Shown here one piece after another: positions 8,307 to 11,360 of a DNA stretch of 11,360 nt; position 1 is the first letter of the stretch; every line of letters starts with the position of its first letter. Below the pieces are notes generated by a model. That model was not told the DNA's origin and did not search any database. It saw only the letters and a program-made list of their open reading frames with translations. Position numbers and translations under genes: made by a program. Location: positions 1-11,360 of the forward strand of contig CAMLOZ010000046.1 of the NCBI GenBank assembly GCA_946481625.1, in the 5' to 3' direction. The DNA comes from an uncultured Haloferula sp. GTDB lineage: Bacteria > Verrucomicrobiota > Verrucomicrobiae > Verrucomicrobiales > Akkermansiaceae.

Positions 8307-8310
8307 GAAG
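8305..8310 (+). promoter_or_regulatory. Shine-Dalgarno of the ECF sigma gene, overlapping the previous stop codon
   Basis: AGGAAG lies 8 nt before the ATG at 8319 and shares two bases with the TAG stop (8304-8306) of the sensor gene. It is the clearest ribosome-binding site in the window; most other genes have none. The overlap suggests that translation of the sigma factor is tied to translation of the sensor. Confidence 0.65.
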
Positions 8311-8318
8311 CGACCGCC

Positions 8319-8885
8319 ATGGAAGTTTCCGACTCCGAGTTGATGACGCGTCTGGCCCGTGGTGAGGACCTCGCACTAAACTCCCTCATGGATCGCTGGG
8401 GAGAGAGGGTCGCATCCTTCCTGCTCCGGATGACCGGCCGCCGCGATGTGGCCGTCGACCTCGCGCAGGAAACCTTCGTCAAACTCTACCATGCCCGTGC
8501 CCGCTACCGGCCGACCGGGAATTTCAGCACCTATCTCTTCGCCATTGCCGCGAACCTTGCGAGGAATCACGCCCGCTGGCAGCGTCGCCATCCCACCGTT
8601 TCCCTCGATGCCACCCCGGAGGATGGAGGCCCGGCCTCGCCCGAAGTCGCCGATCTGAGCCAAACCCCGGAACAGGCGGCGGAATCCGCGGATCGCATCC
8701 GCGCCGTCCATCAGGCCTTCCTCGACCTATCGCCGGATCTCCGGGAAGCGATGACCTTGTTCATCCACGAGGGGCTCGGATATGCCGAGATCGCCTCCAT
8801 CAGCGGCTGCAGCCCCAAATCCATCGAAACCCGGATCTACCGCGCCCGCCAGATCTTGAAGGAACAATTGAAAGGCCTCGACTGA
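8319..8885 (+). CDS. ECF (extracytoplasmic function) RNA polymerase sigma factor, CnrH-like position
   Basis: 188 residues. Region 2 (about 20-90) includes DVAVDLAQETFVKLYHARAR and FSTYLFAIAANLARNHARWQ, which bind core polymerase and the -10 box. A variable acidic linker (about 92-125) follows. Region 4 (about 130-187) has FLDLSPDLREAMTLFIHEGL, then GYAEIASISGCSPKSIETRI, the helix-turn-helix that reads the -35 box, and YRARQILKEQL. There is no region 3, as expected for ECF sigmas. It follows the sensor gene by 12 bp with a good ribosome-binding site. By analogy with CnrH it should be held by the protein encoded at 7537 and released when the sensor binds metal. Likely targets are the promoters at 7111 and 8924. 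Length (CnrH is about 191) and gene order fit; the metal sensed is inferred. Confidence 0.93.
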   Translation: MEVSDSELMTRLARGEDLALNSLMDRWGERVASFLLRMTGRRDVAVDLAQETFVKLYHARARYRPTGNFSTYLFAIAANLARNHARWQRRHPTVSLDATPEDGGPASPEVADLSQTPEQAAESADRIRAVHQAFLDLSPDLREAMTLFIHEGLGYAEIASISGCSPKSIETRIYRARQILKEQLKGLD

Positions 8886-8923
8886 ACCAACACCCGGCCT
8901 CCGGAAAATATGAACATTCCCCG

Positions 8924-8955
8924 AGGGTTTCAGCGCCCTCCGGACATCAACCCGA
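8924..8955 (+). promoter_or_regulatory. Candidate sigma-factor promoter or operator, copy 2 (AGGGTTTC-N18-ACCCGA)
   Basis: AGGGTTTC at 8924-8931 and ACCCGA at 8950-8955, the same boxes and spacing as at 7111-7142. It starts 80 nt before the ATG at 9004. Placement just downstream of the sigma gene and before the secreted YHS-like protein and multicopper oxidase mirrors the way CnrH drives both its own operon and the adjacent resistance genes. The role as promoter is inference; the shared, equally spaced element is seen directly. Confidence 0.5.
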
Positions 8956-9003
8956 TGAACGCTCGGACTTTCGTCCGTCATTAAACCAACCACCGATTCG
9001 AAC

Positions 9004-9294
9004 ATGAAAATCAACCGCATCGTTCCCGCCGCCGCCTTCGTCGTGTTGGCCTTCGCGGCCTCGCCATCGTCATTCGCGCGCGCTCCGCTCGATCCCGTCC
9101 GTCAGGCGGAGAAGTCGGATGTTAAACCCTATCCGCTGAAGACCTGCATCGTCTCCGATGACAAGCTGGGCGAGATGGGCAAGCCGGTCGTCTTCGTGCA
9201 CGAAGGCCAGGAGATCAAGCTGTGCTGCAAGGACTGCCGGGAGGATTTCGACATGGATCCCGCGAAGTACCTGAAGAAGCTGGAAAAGAAGTAA
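9004..9294 (+). CDS. Secreted YHS/TRASH-like metal-binding protein
   Basis: 96 residues. The signal peptide is MKINRIVPAAAFVVLAFAAS, with cleavage probably near SFARA (about residue 25-27). The mature part has a single Cys48 in YPLKTCIVSDDKLG, then Cys74-Cys75-x2-Cys78 in IKLCCKDCREDFDMDPAKYL and a Lys-rich end. The Cys-x25-Cys-Cys-x2-Cys pattern followed by F-x3-P-x-KYL is that of YHS/TRASH-type treble-clef metal-binding domains, here as a stand-alone exported protein. It sits after copy 2 of the AGGGTTTC element and 99 bp before the multicopper oxidase, so both may be induced by the sigma factor. Copper binding is inferred from context; the fold assignment is moderate. Confidence 0.82.
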   Translation: MKINRIVPAAAFVVLAFAASPSSFARAPLDPVRQAEKSDVKPYPLKTCIVSDDKLGEMGKPVVFVHEGQEIKLCCKDCREDFDMDPAKYLKKLEKK

Positions 9295-9339
9295 CAGCCG
9301 GTTGATTCCCTCGCGTTTCAATCGATCTTCGTGCTCCTT

Positions 9340-9356
9340 GTATCCCATGAGGATAC
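9340..9356. promoter_or_regulatory. Inverted repeat upstream of the multicopper oxidase
   Basis: GTATCC, spacer CATGA, GGATAC: perfect 6-bp arms with a 5-nt spacer, ending 37 nt before the ATG at 9394. The spacer length equals that of the CsoR operator at 3248, but the arms lack the long C/G tract. It may be a weaker CsoR-type site, an operator for another regulator, or chance. The gap 9295-9393 holds no other clear signal. Confidence 0.4.
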
Positions 9357-9393
9357 CCTCCTTGCCAACCGCCACCGATCCTGTCCTTCGCTC

Positions 9394-11360
9394 ATGAAGA
9401 ACCGTCTCCTCGCCATCCTTGTGCTGCTCGCGTCCTGCGCAGCCCTCCGCGCCCGCGTGGTCGAGTATGATCTCGAAATCGCGGAGCAGACTTGGTCCCC
9501 CGCCTCTGACGTGAAGGCCATCCGCGCTCTCACGATCAACGGCGGCATCCCCGGCCCCACGATCCGCTTCCGCGAAGGCGATACCGCGCGCATCCGCGTC
9601 CATAATCGCCTGAAGGGCGAGGAGACATCCATCCACTGGCACGGCGTGCTCTTGCCGAATCCTCAGGATGGCGTGCCGTACATCACCACCCCGCCGATCC
9701 AGCCCGGCGCGACCCACACCTTCGAGTTCCCGCTCAAGCACTCCGGCACCTACTGGTACCACAGCCATACCGGCCTCCAGGAACAGCGCGGGGTCTACGG
9801 CTCCATCGTCATCGAACCAAAGGACGGTGAACCTGTGAAAACCACCCGCGATCATGTCGTCGTGCTCTCGGATTGGACCGTCGAGAGTCCCTATGAAGTG
9901 ATCCGCACGCTCATGCGCGGGAGCGAATGGTACGCCCTGCGCAAGGGCAGCATGCAGAGCCTCACCGGGGCCGCGAAGGCCGGAGCATTGAAGGACTTCT
10001 GGGAACGCGAGCGCACCCGCATGCCCGCCATGGACATCTCGGACGTGGCCTACGACGCCTTCCTGGCCAACGGCAAGCGCTCGATCCTCCTCCCCGGCAA
10101 GCCGGGTGAGCGGGTCCGCCTGCGCTTCATCAATGCCGGGGCCTCGACCTACTTCTATCTCGAATCGGCCACCGGTCCCATGACGATCGTCGCCGCGGAC
10201 GGTCCCGCCGTCCGCCCCTTGGCCGTGAGGCGCCTCTTGGTCGGCATGGCCGAAACGTACGACGTGGTCGTCACCGTTCCGCCCTCCGGCCAATGGGAAG
10301 TCCGCGCCACCGCGCAGGATGGCTCGGGTCATGCCTCCGTTCTGTTAGGCAGCGGCGAAGTCCACCCCGCGCCGGAAATCCCGCGTCCGGATCTTTACCG
10401 CATGGACCACATGATGGCCGGAATGAACGAGAGGGAAGGCATGGACATGAAGGGCATGAACCACGCTGCAATGTCCATGCAGGGGGGCGACCATGCCCGA
10501 CATGGCTCGATGAAGCACGGCTCCCCTCCCATGGAAGACATGGACCATGCGGCGATGGAGCAGGGAGCCATGGAAAACCCGCGGCCGCTTCCGCCGTATT
10601 CAAAACTCCGCGCCCGCAACTCCACTGCCTACGCCGCCTCTCATCCGCGCCGCACCATTCCGCTCCGTCTCACCGGCGATATGGAACGCTACGTCTGGTC
10701 ATTCAATGGCAAGACCATGGCCGAGGACGGCGTGATCAAGATCAAGCGCGGCGAGGTCCTGCGCCTGGAGATGGTGAACGATACCATGATGCACCACCCC
10801 ATCCACCTGCACGGCCACTTCTTCCGTGTGCTGGAAGGGCAGGGGAAGGATGCCCCGCTCAAGCACACCGTGGATGTCCCGCCCATGGGCCGGCGCACGA
10901 TCGAGTTCGAGGCCGATGAAACCGGCGACTGGCTCTTCCACTGCCACCTCCTCTACCACATGCACGCCGGCATGGCCCGCGTCTTCTCCTACGAGGAGCA
11001 AGGCCCCGATCATCACCCCCACCTCGGCGAGCACGCCCATGATCCCTTCTACCTGCTGCTCGACGGCTCGCTCCAGTCCCACATGAGCGAGGGCATGCTC
11101 ACCCTCATGAACTCCCGCAACGACTTCTTCGGCATGTGGGACGTGGGCTACGGCGATGTGGAAGAGACCGAGTATGAAATCGATGTCGGCTGGAAGCGCT
11201 ACTTCAACCCGAACTTCTCCACCGTCCTCGGCTGGCGTTTTACGAACATGGAGGACGAGGAAGACCGCGCATTCGCCGGCATCCAGTACCGCCTGCCTTA
11301 TCTGGTGTGGAGCTCCGCCCAGCTCGATAGCGAGGGCGACCTCCGCCTCGGCCTCGCCAA
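9394..11360 (+). CDS. Multicopper oxidase (CopA/PcoA type) fused to a CopB-like outer-membrane region, 3' end cut by window
   Basis: Open from the ATG at 9394 to the window edge (655 codons visible). The signal is MKNRLLAILVLLASCAALRA: Sec-like, no twin-arginine, with a possible lipobox LASC at 12-15. The cupredoxin copper sites are complete: HWH at 81-83, HSH at 123-125, HxxHxH at 468-473 (HHPIHLHGH), and HCHxxxH with later GM at 516-527. A Met/His-rich insert (residues 337-393, 14 Met and 6 His, DHMM, GMNH, DMDH) is typical of CopA/PcoA. The oxidase normally ends soon after the last site. Here it continues through a His-rich linker (DHHPHLGEHAH) into YEIDVGWKRYFNPNFSTVLG, then RAFAGIQYRLPY and LDSEGDLRLGLA, which match the strand pattern of CopB. 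The enzyme oxidises Cu(I) to Cu(II) in the periplasm; the fusion would tether it to the outer membrane. Confidence 0.92.
   Translation, partial: MKNRLLAILVLLASCAALRARVVEYDLEIAEQTWSPASDVKAIRALTINGGIPGPTIRFREGDTARIRVHNRLKGEETSIHWHGVLLPNPQDGVPYITTPPIQPGATHTFEFPLKHSGTYWYHSHTGLQEQRGVYGSIVIEPKDGEPVKTTRDHVVVLSDWTVESPYEVIRTLMRGSEWYALRKGSMQSLTGAAKAGALKDFWERERTRMPAMDISDVAYDAFLANGKRSILLPGKPGERVRLRFINAGASTYFYLESATGPMTIVAADGPAVRPLAVRRLLVGMAETYDVVVTVPPSGQWEVRATAQDGSGHASVLLGSGEVHPAPEIPRPDLYRMDHMMAGMNEREGMDMKGMNHAAMSMQGGDHARHGSMKHGSPPMEDMDHAAMEQGAMENPRPLPPYSKLRARNSTAYAASHPRRTIPLRLTGDMERYVWSFNGKTMAEDGVIKIKRGEVLRLEMVNDTMMHHPIHLHGHFFRVLEGQGKDAPLKHTVDVPPMGRRTIEFEADETGDWLFHCHLLYHMHAGMARVFSYEEQGPDHHPHLGEHAHDPFYLLLDGSLQSHMSEGMLTLMNSRNDFFGMWDVGYGDVEETEYEIDVGWKRYFNPNFSTVLGWRFTNMEDEEDRAFAGIQYRLPYLVWSSAQLDSEGDLRLGLA

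Noticed and set aside
8957..8980. ECF-like GAAC-N16-GTCA upstream of the YHS-like gene
   Set aside because: Resembles a generic ECF promoter but is not found before the sigma operon, and such a short pattern is easily met by chance. The AGGGTTTC-N18-ACCCGA pair is better supported.
9347..9397. 16-codon ORF whose TGA overlaps the multicopper oxidase ATG
   Set aside because: Could be a leader peptide, but it begins inside an inverted repeat, has no ribosome-binding site and no regulatory codon run.

Overview
The window is G+C-rich DNA from a Gram-negative-type bacterium: several products have Sec signal peptides, and at least two look like outer-membrane beta-barrels. The style of the small secreted proteins and of the release factor, together with the scarcity of Shine-Dalgarno sequences, suggests a Verrucomicrobiota member (Luteolibacter-like). 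That is an impression from sequence style and has not been tested with a search. Apart from the release factor at the left edge, the window is a dense copper-handling island, with every other gene on the + strand.

Left edge (1-1057, minus strand): prfB, peptide chain release factor 2. It is truncated by the window and carries the classical autoregulatory +1 programmed frameshift (GGGAGG TAT CTT TGA C). A divergent intergenic region of about 300 bp follows, with a small hairpin and three tandem 7-nt repeats.

Block A (1355-3225): a Cys-cluster secreted protein, an outer-membrane-barrel-like protein, a secreted HMA metallochaperone with GMVCSFC, and an unrecognised 127-residue protein.

Block B (3248-7068): a near-perfect CsoR-type operator, csoR with the Cu(I) Cys-His-Cys ligand set, a Cys-rich COG0701 permease (SO_0444-like) and a Cu(I)-exporting P1B ATPase. 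The ATPase has two tandem heavy-metal-binding domains in place of HMA domains. This block probably senses cytoplasmic copper and exports it.

Block C (7111-8885): a Cys-rich secreted protein, then three overlapping or closely spaced genes in the order of cnrY-cnrX-cnrH: a small single-span membrane protein (putative anti-sigma), a membrane-anchored periplasmic metal sensor of the CnrX type, and an ECF sigma factor. This would sense metal in the periplasm.

Block D (8924-11360, runs off the right edge): a secreted YHS/TRASH-like protein, then a multicopper oxidase of the CopA/PcoA type whose polypeptide continues without a stop into a CopB-like barrel region.

The same spaced element (AGGGTTTC, 18 nt, ACCCGA) lies 79 nt upstream of the first gene of block C and 80 nt upstream of the first gene of block D. 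The simplest model is that it is the promoter read by the block C sigma factor. CsoR would then control cytosolic export, and the sigma/sensor module would control envelope copper binding and oxidation.
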